From NCBI GenBank assembly GCA_910574255.1, contig CAJTAK010000007.1:232973-296972 (forward strand): a DNA stretch of 64,000 bases, given 5' to 3'. This DNA comes from Clostridia bacterium. Its GTDB lineage: Bacteria > Bacillota > Clostridia > Lachnospirales > Lachnospiraceae. The notes beneath the pieces are model-generated. The model was not told the origin of the DNA and ran no database searches. It saw only the letters and a program-made list of their open reading frames with translations. The number at the start of each line of letters is the position of its first letter. Within the stretch, counting starts at the first letter, position 1. Shown here in pieces: positions 25,587-34,029 of this stretch. Position numbers and translations under genes: made by a program.

Positions 25587-27670
25587 AGACCTCTCCCTTC
25601 CGCTGTAAAGATATATACGGGATTCTGCCCCATCATTAGCTGATAGCGGCCGAGGGTCTTCCCTTTCGCCATCTGCACCTGTACTGCCTCTATGCCTGCA
25701 AAGGGCAATTCCTTCAGGCATTGGGCTGTCTCCCCAATCGTTTCCAGGGTTACTGCATTTATCACAACCCGGATTTTGGGATTTTTCTTAAGAAGCAGCT
25801 CTAAAATCTCCTTGAGATTCCCGGAAGAACCGCCTATAAATGCATGGGTAGGCGCCGGCAGATCTGCTAACGCCTCCGGCGCCGTACCCTCCCTGATCTC
25901 CACATTGGATACCTGAAATTTTTTGCAGTTTTCCCCAATAAGCTTACATGCCTCCCGCTCCTTTTCAATGGCCCATACGGTACCCTCCGGCACCTGGAAC
26001 GCCATTTCCACACTGACGGAGCCTGTTCCGGCACCGATATCATAGACTAAGGAATCCCGGCACAGCTCTAGCTTTGCCACGGAAAGACAGCGAATCTCGC
26101 TCTTTGTCATGGGAGCCTTCCCCCGGACAAATTCCTCATCCGGAATGCAGGAAGGCGTTCTCCCTTTGTAATCCGGATTTTCAATCAAGGCCGCACAGAG
26201 ACCGTCAAAGGACTGCCCCAGAAGCTCCCCCGGTGTCCCCTTTGTGATGCGTTCCTCCTGGTAATGCAGCCGCTCTCCTATGTAGACAGTCACCTGATCC
26301 ATGCCATAATACAGCAGCTCCCTGCACAGCGCTTCTGCATTATCCTTTCCCCCTAAAAGGGTAAAGGTGCGAAGATTTTCCCGAACAGCCCCTATCAGAT
26401 TGCCCTTTCGCCCATGAATGCTCATAAGCTTTACATCCTCCCAGGCAATCCGAAGTCTGCCGCACAGATAAGCCACAGAAGAAATGCCGGGCATAAGCTC
26501 CACCGAAAGCCCCTCCTGCTCAAATGCTCCAATCAGCCTTTTTGCTCCACTGTAAAATCCCACATCCCCGGAAAGAGCTACCGCAATTCTTTTATATTCC
26601 GGATGCTCCCGAACATAAGCAGTCATTTTATCCGGATCGTAGGCATTCAGCATGGGCTTGCCAAGGGCCTGAAAGCTCTCAAGCATCCGGCCTGCTCCGA
26701 GAATACAGTCTGCCTTCTGAAATGCCTCCCATACTTCCTTTGTCATAGTCTCCGGTGTTCCCATGCCGATGCCTGCCAGGATTACCTTATTCCCGGCGTT
26801 CTCTTCCCGTTTTCCTGCTGACAGTGTTGGATATGTTTCTAAAGAAAATCTCTCCCTTAAAAGAGCAATCCCCTCTTCCACGGATACGCCCTTTTGCTCC
26901 GGGGGGCGTCTTACCAGAACAACCTTGGCTCCGGCTTCCTTTGCGGCCTCAAGCTTCTCATCAAAGCCTCCCTCTTTTCCCGATTCCTTCGTCACCATCC
27001 AGGAGGCGTCAAACTGGCGCAGCATAGCTGTGTTCATTTCTTTGGAAAATGGTCCCTGCATACAGATCAAATGCTTTCCTGTAAAGCCCAGTTCTCTGCA
27101 GTGAGTTACCACCTCAGGCGTTGCAAGAACCCGGGCATAGGCCCGCTCCTGATAGTTGGGAATCCCTGTAAAATAATGAAGCTCCTTGCTTCCGGTGGTT
27201 ACGAGAATCCTTCCCTTGGTTTCTGCCAGCCAGTCAGCCGCCTCCTTCACACTGCCCACTGTCACACAATTGTTTTTTGTCTGTTCCTGTTCCGCTGGCT
27301 CCCCGCCTTGTATATCCATCCCGAGAGCTTTTGTATTCAAGGGTATCTCATGGGCATGATTTGCGGAACGAATCAATCGGAGATATTCACATCCGGCGCT
27401 TTCACAGGCGGTTCGTATATTTTCGGATACCTCTACCGCATAAGGGTGTGTGGCATCCAATACCAAAGGCTGCTCTTCCCTCTGAAAAAGAAGCTTCATC
27501 TCATCCCTGGTCAGACGTCCCTGACGTACCTCCAGGTGTTCCTGATCCTTCATCAGCAGGCTTCCATATTCCGTAGCAACACAGGCCAGCACCTTAAGAC
27601 CCTCTCCCGACAGCCACTCACTGAGCAGCCGACCTTCTGTTGTTCCTGCAAATACAATGATCTGTTTCAT
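25583..27670 (-). CDS. Fused CbiJ-CbiE-CbiT corrin enzyme
   Basis: 695 residues in three parts. Residues 1-275 are precorrin-6x/cobalt-precorrin-6A reductase (CbiJ/CobK: IIVFAGTTEGRLLSEWL, DATHPYAVEVSENI, TTGSKELHYF). Residues about 295-500 are the C5-methyltransferase CbiE (LAGIGMGTPETMT, ALSGDVGFYSGA, LMPGISSVAYLC). Residues about 510-695 are the C15-methyltransferase/decarboxylase CbiT (SAM motif VYDIGAGTGSVSVE, then FIGGSSGNLKEIL). CbiE-CbiT fusion is well known as CobL; the added CbiJ makes one protein for three consecutive late steps. It follows cbiG. Confidence 0.93.
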   Translation of the reverse strand: MKQIIVFAGTTEGRLLSEWLSGEGLKVLACVATEYGSLLMKDQEHLEVRQGRLTRDEMKLLFQREEQPLVLDATHPYAVEVSENIRTACESAGCEYLRLIRSANHAHEIPLNTKALGMDIQGGEPAEQEQTKNNCVTVGSVKEAADWLAETKGRILVTTGSKELHYFTGIPNYQERAYARVLATPEVVTHCRELGFTGKHLICMQGPFSKEMNTAMLRQFDASWMVTKESGKEGGFDEKLEAAKEAGAKVVLVRRPPEQKGVSVEEGIALLRERFSLETYPTLSAGKREENAGNKVILAGIGMGTPETMTKEVWEAFQKADCILGAGRMLESFQALGKPMLNAYDPDKMTAYVREHPEYKRIAVALSGDVGFYSGAKRLIGAFEQEGLSVELMPGISSVAYLCGRLRIAWEDVKLMSIHGRKGNLIGAVRENLRTFTLLGGKDNAEALCRELLYYGMDQVTVYIGERLHYQEERITKGTPGELLGQSFDGLCAALIENPDYKGRTPSCIPDEEFVRGKAPMTKSEIRCLSVAKLELCRDSLVYDIGAGTGSVSVEMAFQVPEGTVWAIEKEREACKLIGENCKKFQVSNVEIREGTAPEALADLPAPTHAFIGGSSGNLKEILELLLKKNPKIRVVINAVTLETIGETAQCLKELPFAGIEAVQVQMAKGKTLGRYQLMMGQNPVYIFTAEGRGL

Positions 27671-27743
27671 AATTTATATTCATTCCTTTCGCCTAGGCAC
27701 AAAACACCATGAAAAAGCTTTTTTCAATCTTCCTCTCCATTTA

Positions 27744-27844
27744 AAGCTCCGTAATATCTTTCCGGTATACCCCGTCTAAATCAATTCCCAGTCACGAATG
27801 TATGTGCCGGTAAATTGATTTGTTCATTGAGAGGATATTACTGT
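27744..27844 (-). repeat. Variable-arm hairpin element, copy d
   Basis: Outer arms GTAATATC / GATATTAC (extended imperfectly by CTTTC/GAGAG); inner arms AAATCAATT / AATTGATTT. It lies between cbiG and the cbiJ-E-T gene, about 70 bp before the start codon, farther away than the other copies. Confidence 0.8.
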
Positions 27845-27932
27845 TCAATACCAATATCATGTCATTTAGTTAAGCCTTGTAAAATTATCGGTGTTTGGTT
27901 CAATACCTTCACAACTGCAATGAAAAATCTAC

Positions 27933-28976
27933 TTAAAATCGCACAATATATTTTTCCAGAGCTATGGCTACGGTCACGCCATTCTCCGCCGCCTTTTTCT
28001 GTATTAATCTTGTTTGCCCGGATGCCTTTAAAGCGCTGCGCTCACACACATTTCCCACACCGGTAATTCCTTTTACAAATGAAGATTCCGAAAAGCCTTC
28101 CTCACAGGATACCTTCTCCAGCTCCTCTCTGCTAAAAGTAAGGAATTCCCCATCATAAGCCTGGCAAAAATCCAGAAGTCCCTGTTCCTCCTGCTTTAAG
28201 TCAATGGAAGCTATCTTTCCGATGCTGTGCATGGAAAATTGATTCTGGGCCATCACCTTTTTTACCAGAGCTTCTATCTGCTCTTTGGTTGTTCCTTTTT
28301 TGCAGCCAATGCCGAGAACTACGATACCAGGCACCAAATGCAGGGTTTTCGGAAACGGATCATAGCTGTCATCCAGAGAAATACTGATTCCAATCTCTTT
28401 TTGTTTTCCAAGGGCCAGTTCAAAAGGTATCTGCCCGGACAGCTCAAAATCACTGTACAGTCCAACAGTACGATTTTCCAGCACTTCTGCGGAAATCTCC
28501 TTTGCCAGCTTCAGATTATCCAGATACAAATGCTCTCTTCTTGCAAAGCTGTCCACGGAAAAACGGCCGTCAATATCCGTAGCCGTAGTAATCACCGGTA
28601 CTGCCCCGCAGATAGACGCAATCTCCTTTGTCAGCTCATTGGCTCCGCCTAAGTGACCGGACAATAGAGAAATCACAAATCTTCCCTGTTCATCCATGCA
28701 CAGCACCGCCGGGTCCGATGCCTTGCTCTTCACAAAGGGCGCTATGGCCCGGACCGCAATTCCTGTGGCTCCGATAAAAAGCAGGGCATCCTTGACAGCA
28801 AACTGCCGGCCTGTCCATTCCCTTAAGGATTCCTCCAAGGCCGGTATCCCCCAGGCGCAGGCCTCTTTTCCTTTGCCCCAGATCTCACACTCATTTTCCT
28901 TTGCTATAACCGCCTCCCGGATTTTTTCCGCAAACCTGCATCCGGATCGAGTGAAAGCAATCACTGCCAGCTTCAT
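27933..28976 (-). CDS. cbiG: Cobalt-precorrin 5A hydrolase CbiG
   Basis: 347 residues. Opens the delta-lactone of cobalt-precorrin-5A, releasing acetaldehyde (anaerobic ring contraction). The N-terminal part has LLFIGATGIAVRAIAPFVKSK (about 66-86), then VISLLSGHLGGANELT, typical of CbiG; the C-terminal domain carries VVLGIGCKKGTTKEQIEALV. Its presence, with CbiD, marks the cobalt-early pathway. The ATG follows AATAGGAGAACGAT, which itself abuts hairpin copy e. Confidence 0.94.
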   Translation of the reverse strand: MKLAVIAFTRSGCRFAEKIREAVIAKENECEIWGKGKEACAWGIPALEESLREWTGRQFAVKDALLFIGATGIAVRAIAPFVKSKASDPAVLCMDEQGRFVISLLSGHLGGANELTKEIASICGAVPVITTATDIDGRFSVDSFARREHLYLDNLKLAKEISAEVLENRTVGLYSDFELSGQIPFELALGKQKEIGISISLDDSYDPFPKTLHLVPGIVVLGIGCKKGTTKEQIEALVKKVMAQNQFSMHSIGKIASIDLKQEEQGLLDFCQAYDGEFLTFSREELEKVSCEEGFSESSFVKGITGVGNVCERSALKASGQTRLIQKKAAENGVTVAIALEKYIVRF

Positions 28977-28991
28977 ATCGTTCTCCTATTT

Positions 28992-29092
28992 CAGTTCCGT
29001 AACATCCTGTCAATACACCTTTATTGAGATCCATTTCCAGCCACAAATCCATGTGTCTGTAAATCGATCTGTTTACTGACAGGATGTTACTG
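28992..29092 (-). repeat. Variable-arm hairpin element, copy e
   Basis: The longest perfect outer stem of the family: GTAACATCCTGTCA / TGACAGGATGTTAC, 14 bp. Inner arms GAGATCCATTT / AAATCGATCT. It runs from the cbiD stop codon to the ribosome-binding site of cbiG. Confidence 0.88.
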
Positions 29093-29094
29093 AT

Positions 29095-30243
29095 TTAAGT
29101 TCCGTAATCTGCTTCTTTTTTTATGCAATCAAGTATTTCCTCCACATGGGCTGATTTTCCCAGGATTCCGTGCTTTTGAGAAAAGGTAATCACTCCACAG
29201 GGAAATGCGCTGCCGCTTCTGTGGTTCACATAAAACTCCATTCGTTCCATCAGGCGGCTCATAACTCCTTCTAAAAGCCCTGCGGCCTTTAAGATATCCA
29301 AAGCCTCATCTGTGGTAATGCAATTCATCAATGCCTTTGCCGTATCCTGGTCTGCCCCCAGAACTGCTCCATGGGCTGCCAATATCTCCATTCTGGCATC
29401 CGCATTTCGTGAGTGGGTATTCATGATTCCTCCTGCCAGCTTCACCAGCTTGCCGATATGCCCTGCCAGCAGAACTCCCTGAAAACCGTATTCTGCCACT
29501 GCATCAATGGCTTCTCCCAGAAAGTTACTGTATTTCACGCAGCGATCTAATAGCTTTGGATCATATTCTTTCAAAAAATCCAGGCCGTAATTCCCTGGCG
29601 CAAGCACCAGATACCCATATCCCTTGGAGTGCTGCATCCGTATGTCTACACGAATGGTTTCAATTAAGGCCGATTCGCTCATAGGCTCCACAATACCGCT
29701 GGTCCCAAGCACAGATATTCCGCCCTCTATCCCCAGCCGGGGATTAAAGGTTTTACTGGCAATCTCATCTCCGCCCGGAATGGAAATTACCACCCACATG
29801 CCTCCTTGATAGTCAAAACGGCGGCAGATTTCTTCCACGCCCTTTTGAATCATTTCCCGGGGAACGGAATTGATGGCGGCACTTCCCACCGGCTGCTCCA
29901 GTCCTTCCCGGGTAACTCTGCCTACACCCTCTCCCCCGTCAATGTGGATACCCGGCTCCTGCTTTTTGTGAACTGTGGCATAGATTTTAAGACCATTGGT
30001 TACGTCCGGATCATCTCCTGCATCTTTCTCTATGGCGCAGGATGCTTCTTCCCTGGAAATTTGTACATCCAGAACTTCCAATGTAAGATTGATACCTTTT
30101 GGCGTCATCAGTTCCGCATAGGATACCTGCTTTCCGGTCAGTAACATTTGTGCAGCTGCTTTGGCTGCGGCTGCGGCGCAGGAGCCTGTGGTGTAGCCCA
30201 GCCGCATTTTTTGATTGTTTTTGTAGATATATTCATCTAACAT
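29095..30243 (-). CDS. cbiD: Cobalt-precorrin-5B C1-methyltransferase CbiD
   Basis: 382 residues. The signature LRLGYTTGSCAAAAAKAA appears here as RLGYTTGSCAAAAAKAAAQM (14-33); later ISIPGGDEIASKTFNPRLGI, GILGTSGIVEPMSE-type (VLGTSGIVEPMSESAL) and HIGKLVKLAGG. It methylates C-1 in the anaerobic corrin pathway. Its last codons (TAC GGA ACT TAA) merge with the first bases of hairpin copy e. Upstream is an unrelated unknown gene. Confidence 0.95.
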   Translation of the reverse strand: MLDEYIYKNNQKMRLGYTTGSCAAAAAKAAAQMLLTGKQVSYAELMTPKGINLTLEVLDVQISREEASCAIEKDAGDDPDVTNGLKIYATVHKKQEPGIHIDGGEGVGRVTREGLEQPVGSAAINSVPREMIQKGVEEICRRFDYQGGMWVVISIPGGDEIASKTFNPRLGIEGGISVLGTSGIVEPMSESALIETIRVDIRMQHSKGYGYLVLAPGNYGLDFLKEYDPKLLDRCVKYSNFLGEAIDAVAEYGFQGVLLAGHIGKLVKLAGGIMNTHSRNADARMEILAAHGAVLGADQDTAKALMNCITTDEALDILKAAGLLEGVMSRLMERMEFYVNHRSGSAFPCGVITFSQKHGILGKSAHVEEILDCIKKEADYGT

Positions 30244-30276
30244 ATTTTTATATTCACTTTTCTTATGCTTACAGCA

Positions 30277-30930
30277 TTACTCTTCCAATTTGATGTTTAG
30301 TTCATCCATAGATACTCTGATTTCATCCATGTCACCGTACAATGCATCGGTCTTTTTTAAGATTATCGGCATGGAAAAGTCCGTCTGGGTGCGCTGCTTT
30401 GAAAGAAAAAGAATTAAGTCCATCTGTTCGTCAGTAAGCCCATAATATTCGTCACAAGCTTTGAGCGCTTCATGGATTTCCATAAGCTGTATATCAAGTA
30501 TGTGAGCGCTGTTTTTCATAAACTCACCATATTCAAACGTACTGTACAGTTCATCCCAAGTTCCCCAAAACGCCGCTGTTATACAGGGCTTTATTTCCCC
30601 AGCTATATTTTCCAAAACATATTGGAAAGCTTCTGTTTTCGCAAGCTCGACAATAGCCTCGGGCGCACCTTTAAAATAGTTCATCGCATCCTGATATGGC
30701 GTTTTTGCTGATATATCCTGAAATACAGCAATGATATACTTTTTGCCAAAGGTAATCGTGCCGCGGCATCCCTGACTGTTATTCACGCAGTAATTTATGC
30801 CATCCCAAGAGTGTTCATAATTTAACTCTGGGTATTCCCCTACAGTTACAGCATGGGCCACTGCCATAAAAATACAACCGTTGTAAAGTTTTTGAGGATT
30901 GATTTCTATTTTATTACAAATTATACACAT
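30277..30930 (-). CDS. Hypothetical protein inside the cobalamin cluster
   Basis: About 217 residues from the ATG at 30930 (MCIICNKIEINPQKL), with AAAAGG upstream; the frame is open 24 codons more without a better start. No family recognised. It starts with a CxxC, has a YEHSWDGINYCVNNSQGCRGT region and an acidic C-terminal helix (MDEIRVSMDELNIKLEE). Lower GC than neighbouring cbi genes. It stands between yaaA and cbiD and has no evident link to corrinoids, so it may be a later insertion. Confidence 0.6.
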   Translation of the reverse strand: MCIICNKIEINPQKLYNGCIFMAVAHAVTVGEYPELNYEHSWDGINYCVNNSQGCRGTITFGKKYIIAVFQDISAKTPYQDAMNYFKGAPEAIVELAKTEAFQYVLENIAGEIKPCITAAFWGTWDELYSTFEYGEFMKNSAHILDIQLMEIHEALKACDEYYGLTDEQMDLILFLSKQRTQTDFSMPIILKKTDALYGDMDEIRVSMDELNIKLEE

Positions 30931-31177
30931 ATGAATACCTTTTATATTTGACTTGTATTTGATTATAAAATCTTTGCCCGCCACCCGCAATACGTATATC
31001 ATTGTCTTCTAACGCCAAACTATAATGTGCCCCGGCAGGCAGGGTCGCTGCATCTTTTTCTTCAAACAAATATACATCCGCTTACAGCATAGCAAATCTT
31101 CACATGAAGTAAATACAATTTACTTCATTCATATTACAAAAATATTCTTTTAATCTTTCTATCTTCTTACTTAAGAT

Positions 31178-31942
31178 TTACTTCTGATTTTCTTTCTCAA
31201 CATTTTTCAAAAATACATACTCTCGCTCAGTCGAAAAAGCCGGACAGTAGGAAAACCCAAGCCCCTCAAACTCACGAACCTTCTCCGGCTCTTCTATCTG
31301 TCTCTTAGAAAGCCACCGAACCATCTCGCCCCTTGCCATCTTAGCCTCTGTCCCTTTCACCTTGACCTTTCCATCCTGTAAGCTCCCAAAAATGCAGGTC
31401 ACATACCGGACCTCCGGATCCAGATAGGGTTCTATGGCCCTGGAATACTCCTTTGATGCCAGATTCAGAATAACCTTGTCTTCTCTCACCAGCTCCCTGT
31501 AAAGCTTATCACTCCAGAATCCATACAGATCCTTTGCATCCCCCACAGAAAGCCGTGCCTGCATCTCCAGGCGATAGGGCGTCACCCCATGATCCGGCCT
31601 CAGCATTCCATAAAATCCGCTTAAGATCCACAGATGCTTCCTCACATAATCCCACTGCTCTGCCGTAAACACCTGGGGTGCCATATATTGATACTGGAGC
31701 CCTATGTAGGAAAGCACAGCCGGAGTTCTCCCCTCTTCCGGATTCATACACACATATCTCTGGTAATTTTCTTCCGTAATCTTGTCATTAGCCCGAAATA
31801 AACGTTTCAGCTGGCTTCTGTCAAAGGTCTGAAGCTTCCCAAGCAGCTTCCTCGTTTCCTCCATAAAAATCGGTCTTTCCCCCATGCCTATGGAATCCGT
31901 ATCCACCCGCATCTGCTTGGCTGGTGATATGATAATCTGCAT
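31178..31942 (-). CDS. yaaA: Peroxide stress protein YaaA (DUF328)
   Basis: 254 residues with the YaaA pattern: MQIIISPAKQMR at the start, RANDKITEENYQRY, LSYIGLQYQYM, LWILSGFYGMLRPDHGVTPYRLEM, and a late FGSLQDGKVKVKGTEAKMARGEMVRW. In E. coli YaaA lowers free iron during hydrogen peroxide stress. It is within the cobalamin cluster but has no known corrinoid role. The ATG follows TAGGAGAAAGAT. Confidence 0.93.
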   Translation of the reverse strand: MQIIISPAKQMRVDTDSIGMGERPIFMEETRKLLGKLQTFDRSQLKRLFRANDKITEENYQRYVCMNPEEGRTPAVLSYIGLQYQYMAPQVFTAEQWDYVRKHLWILSGFYGMLRPDHGVTPYRLEMQARLSVGDAKDLYGFWSDKLYRELVREDKVILNLASKEYSRAIEPYLDPEVRYVTCIFGSLQDGKVKVKGTEAKMARGEMVRWLSKRQIEEPEKVREFEGLGFSYCPAFSTEREYVFLKNVEKENQK

Positions 31943-32022
31943 ATCTTTCTCCTAAAAAAGCTTTCGCCGTCAAAGGCCGCAAGCCCAAAATAGTATTTAT
32001 AAAATTTCCCACTGGCTGCACT

Positions 32023-33090
32023 CTATTTCAAATGCTCATAAGCCTCCACCTTCCCGTCATTCCAGCCGGGAAGTCCGTCATACAGGGCAAGCGCATACTG
32101 ATAAAGACCATAGGCCGTCACCGCCCCGGTTCCCTCTCCCAGATGCATGCCTGCCTGAATGGGCGCCTCCATTCCCAGAGCTTCCAGCATGAGCCGGCCG
32201 GCCGGCTCCGCTGAGCAATGGGTAGGCACCATATACGCCTTACATTCCGGCGCCAAAACTGCCGCACAATAGGCCGCCGCGGAGGAAATAAATCCGTCAA
32301 TCAGCGCCGGAACCCTGCAAATGGCTGCCCCAATATAACAGCCTATCATTCCCGCAATATCCAGACTGCCTATCTTGCTGAGCACATCTAAGATATCCTC
32401 CTTATCCGGCTGATTCACCTCTATGGCCCTCTTAATTACCTGAATCTTCCGATTAAGCCCCTCACTGGAAAGTCCGGCTCCCCGGCCAGTCATCAGCTCC
32501 ACTTCCTTAGAGAGAAGCACGGAAGCCATAGCCGAACTGGGCGTAGTATTCCCAATTCCCATTTCTCCCGTGATTACCATGCGAAAGCCATCCCTGTAGA
32601 GCTCCTCCACAACCTGAATCCCCGTAACGATAGCCCGAACCGCCTCGTCCCGTGTCATGGCCGGCCCTTTCGCAATATTGCCCGTACCATAGCGCACCAC
32701 CCGGTTCCAAATCCTGGGATGCTTTCCATCCACCAGCATGCCGATATTAACCGGAATCACCTCAATCCCCTGTGTCCGTGCCATAATACACACAGAGGAA
32801 ATCCGCTCTCCCATATTTTCCAGCACCTGAGCCGTCACTTCACTTCCCGTCTGGCTGACACCCTCAGCTACCACACCATTATCCGCCCCCATAATCACAA
32901 CCACAGGCTTCAAATCCTTCGGATGCGCCGTCCCATAGATCCCGGCAAGCTGAACCACCATTTCTTCCAGCTTTCCCATCCCTCGAAGAGGTTTACATAA
33001 AGAATCCCAATACTCCCAGGCTTCTTTCACAGCCCCCTCATCCAAGGGCCGAATCCTGCCAATATAATCCATTAAAAGTGAATCACTCAT
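32023..33090 (-). CDS. cobT: Nicotinate-nucleotide:dimethylbenzimidazole phosphoribosyltransferase
   Basis: 355 residues from the ATG at 33090 (MSDSLLMDYIGRIRPLDEG), with GGAAAGGATTG at correct spacing. Makes alpha-ribazole phosphate from the lower-ligand base. Family motifs: VVIMGADNGVVAEGVS, EMGIGNTTPSSAMAS, GRGAGLS, and SAEPAGRLMLEALGMEAPIQAGMHLGEGTGA (for example MHLGEGTGAVTA). The frame remains open through the 51-bp repeat array upstream, which would wrongly add 78 residues. Confidence 0.95.
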   Translation of the reverse strand: MSDSLLMDYIGRIRPLDEGAVKEAWEYWDSLCKPLRGMGKLEEMVVQLAGIYGTAHPKDLKPVVVIMGADNGVVAEGVSQTGSEVTAQVLENMGERISSVCIMARTQGIEVIPVNIGMLVDGKHPRIWNRVVRYGTGNIAKGPAMTRDEAVRAIVTGIQVVEELYRDGFRMVITGEMGIGNTTPSSAMASVLLSKEVELMTGRGAGLSSEGLNRKIQVIKRAIEVNQPDKEDILDVLSKIGSLDIAGMIGCYIGAAICRVPALIDGFISSAAAYCAAVLAPECKAYMVPTHCSAEPAGRLMLEALGMEAPIQAGMHLGEGTGAVTAYGLYQYALALYDGLPGWNDGKVEAYEHLK

Positions 33091-33102
33091 ATCCAACAAT
33101 CC

Positions 33103-33255
33103 TTTCCTTAACTTGCACATGTTTTTTATGCATAAAGGTATAGCCGTAGGGTGTTTCCTCGATCTGCACACGTTTTCTGTGCTTAAAGGTATTCCCATAG
33201 GGTGCTTCCCTGATCTGCGCATGTCTTCTGTGCATAAAGGTATACCCACACACAC
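33103..33255 (-). repeat. 51-bp tandem repeat array, locus C (three units)
   Basis: Units 33103-33153, 33154-33204 and a more diverged 33205-33255, each exactly 51 bp. Same features as loci A and B; the last AGGAAAGGA forms the cobT ribosome-binding site. The units differ more from each other than at locus A, so this array is older or under less constraint. Confidence 0.82.
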
Positions 33256-33402
33256 CCTACCCCCAACATCAAAAATAAAATAAACTTCCCGACCAGAACA
33301 CACAGCCAAAGAAATATTTTTCACAAAATAGCGCCTATGAGCGAATGCGAATCGAAGCGGCTTTGTGAAAAATATTTCTTTGGCGTCCGCTCCCCCACAA
33401 TA

Positions 33403-34029
33403 TCATTTTTGATACAACAACGCATTGCATATCGTCGCCGCAATATTACTCCCCCCCTTACGCCCCCGAGGAACAATATACGGCACCCCAGCCGTCATAA
33501 TCAACTCTTTCGCTTCCACCACATTCACAAATCCCACCGGCGCCCCAATAATCAGCACTGGCCGTATCTCCCCTGCCTGAATCAATTCATACAGCCGAAT
33601 CAAAGCCGTAGGCGCATTCCCCACAGCAATGATCAGATTTTCATGGAGAGCCGCCGCCCGTTCCATACATACCGCCGCCCGTGTACAGCCACGCTTCTTT
33701 GCTTCCTCCGCCACATCCGGTGCATCCATAAAGCAGTGAACCTCTCCCCCATACTCCCCAAGACGTTTCTTATTAATCCCGGAAGCCGCCATCCTGGTAT
33801 CGGTCACTATGGAAACGCCATCCTTCAGTGCCTTAACTCCCAAAGCCGCCGCCCCCTGGGAAAAGCAGAGATTATCCCCATAATCAAAATCCGCCGAGGT
33901 ATGAATACAGCGCTTCACTATGGAAAATTCCGGCTCCGGCCAGGTTCTTCCATTCAGCTCCTTTGTAATAATCTCCATACTCCGGGCCTCAATTTCCTCA
34001 GGCTTTACAATCTCTATTTTATCTAGCAT
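33403..34029 (-). CDS. cbiC: Cobalt-precorrin-8 methylmutase CbiC
   Basis: 208 residues. Moves the C-11 methyl group to C-12 to give cobyrinic acid. It shows the family pattern [29 protein letters not shown] (with the catalytic His), [10 protein letters not shown], and a C-terminal [16 protein letters not shown] followed by [18 protein letters not shown]. It overlaps the end of cobQ by 7 bp. Confidence 0.95.
   Translation of the reverse strand: MLDKIEIVKPEEIEARSMEIITKELNGRTWPEPEFSIVKRCIHTSADFDYGDNLCFSQGAAALGVKALKDGVSIVTDTRMAASGINKKRLGEYGGEVHCFMDAPDVAEEAKKRGCTRAAVCMERAAALHENLIIAVGNAPTALIRLYELIQAGEIRPVLIIGAPVGFVNVVEAKELIMTAGVPYIVPRGRKGGSNIAATICNALLYQK

Noticed and set aside
26894..27712. 272-codon plus-strand frame
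   Set aside because: Shadow of the CbiJ-CbiE-CbiT gene; no recognisable domain.
27855..27905. Third copy of the 120-bp inverted-repeat element
   Set aside because: Only one end (TGTCATTTAGTTAAGC) resembles the terminal repeat; the core and other end are missing.
22512..29092. Hairpin elements as ordinary terminators
   Set aside because: No T-run follows the stems and they lie inside a cluster that must be transcribed through.
33091..33324. N-terminal extension of CobT through the 51-bp repeats
   Set aside because: The repeat occurs before unrelated genes, and the ATG at 33090 has its own ribosome-binding site and the normal CobT N-terminus.
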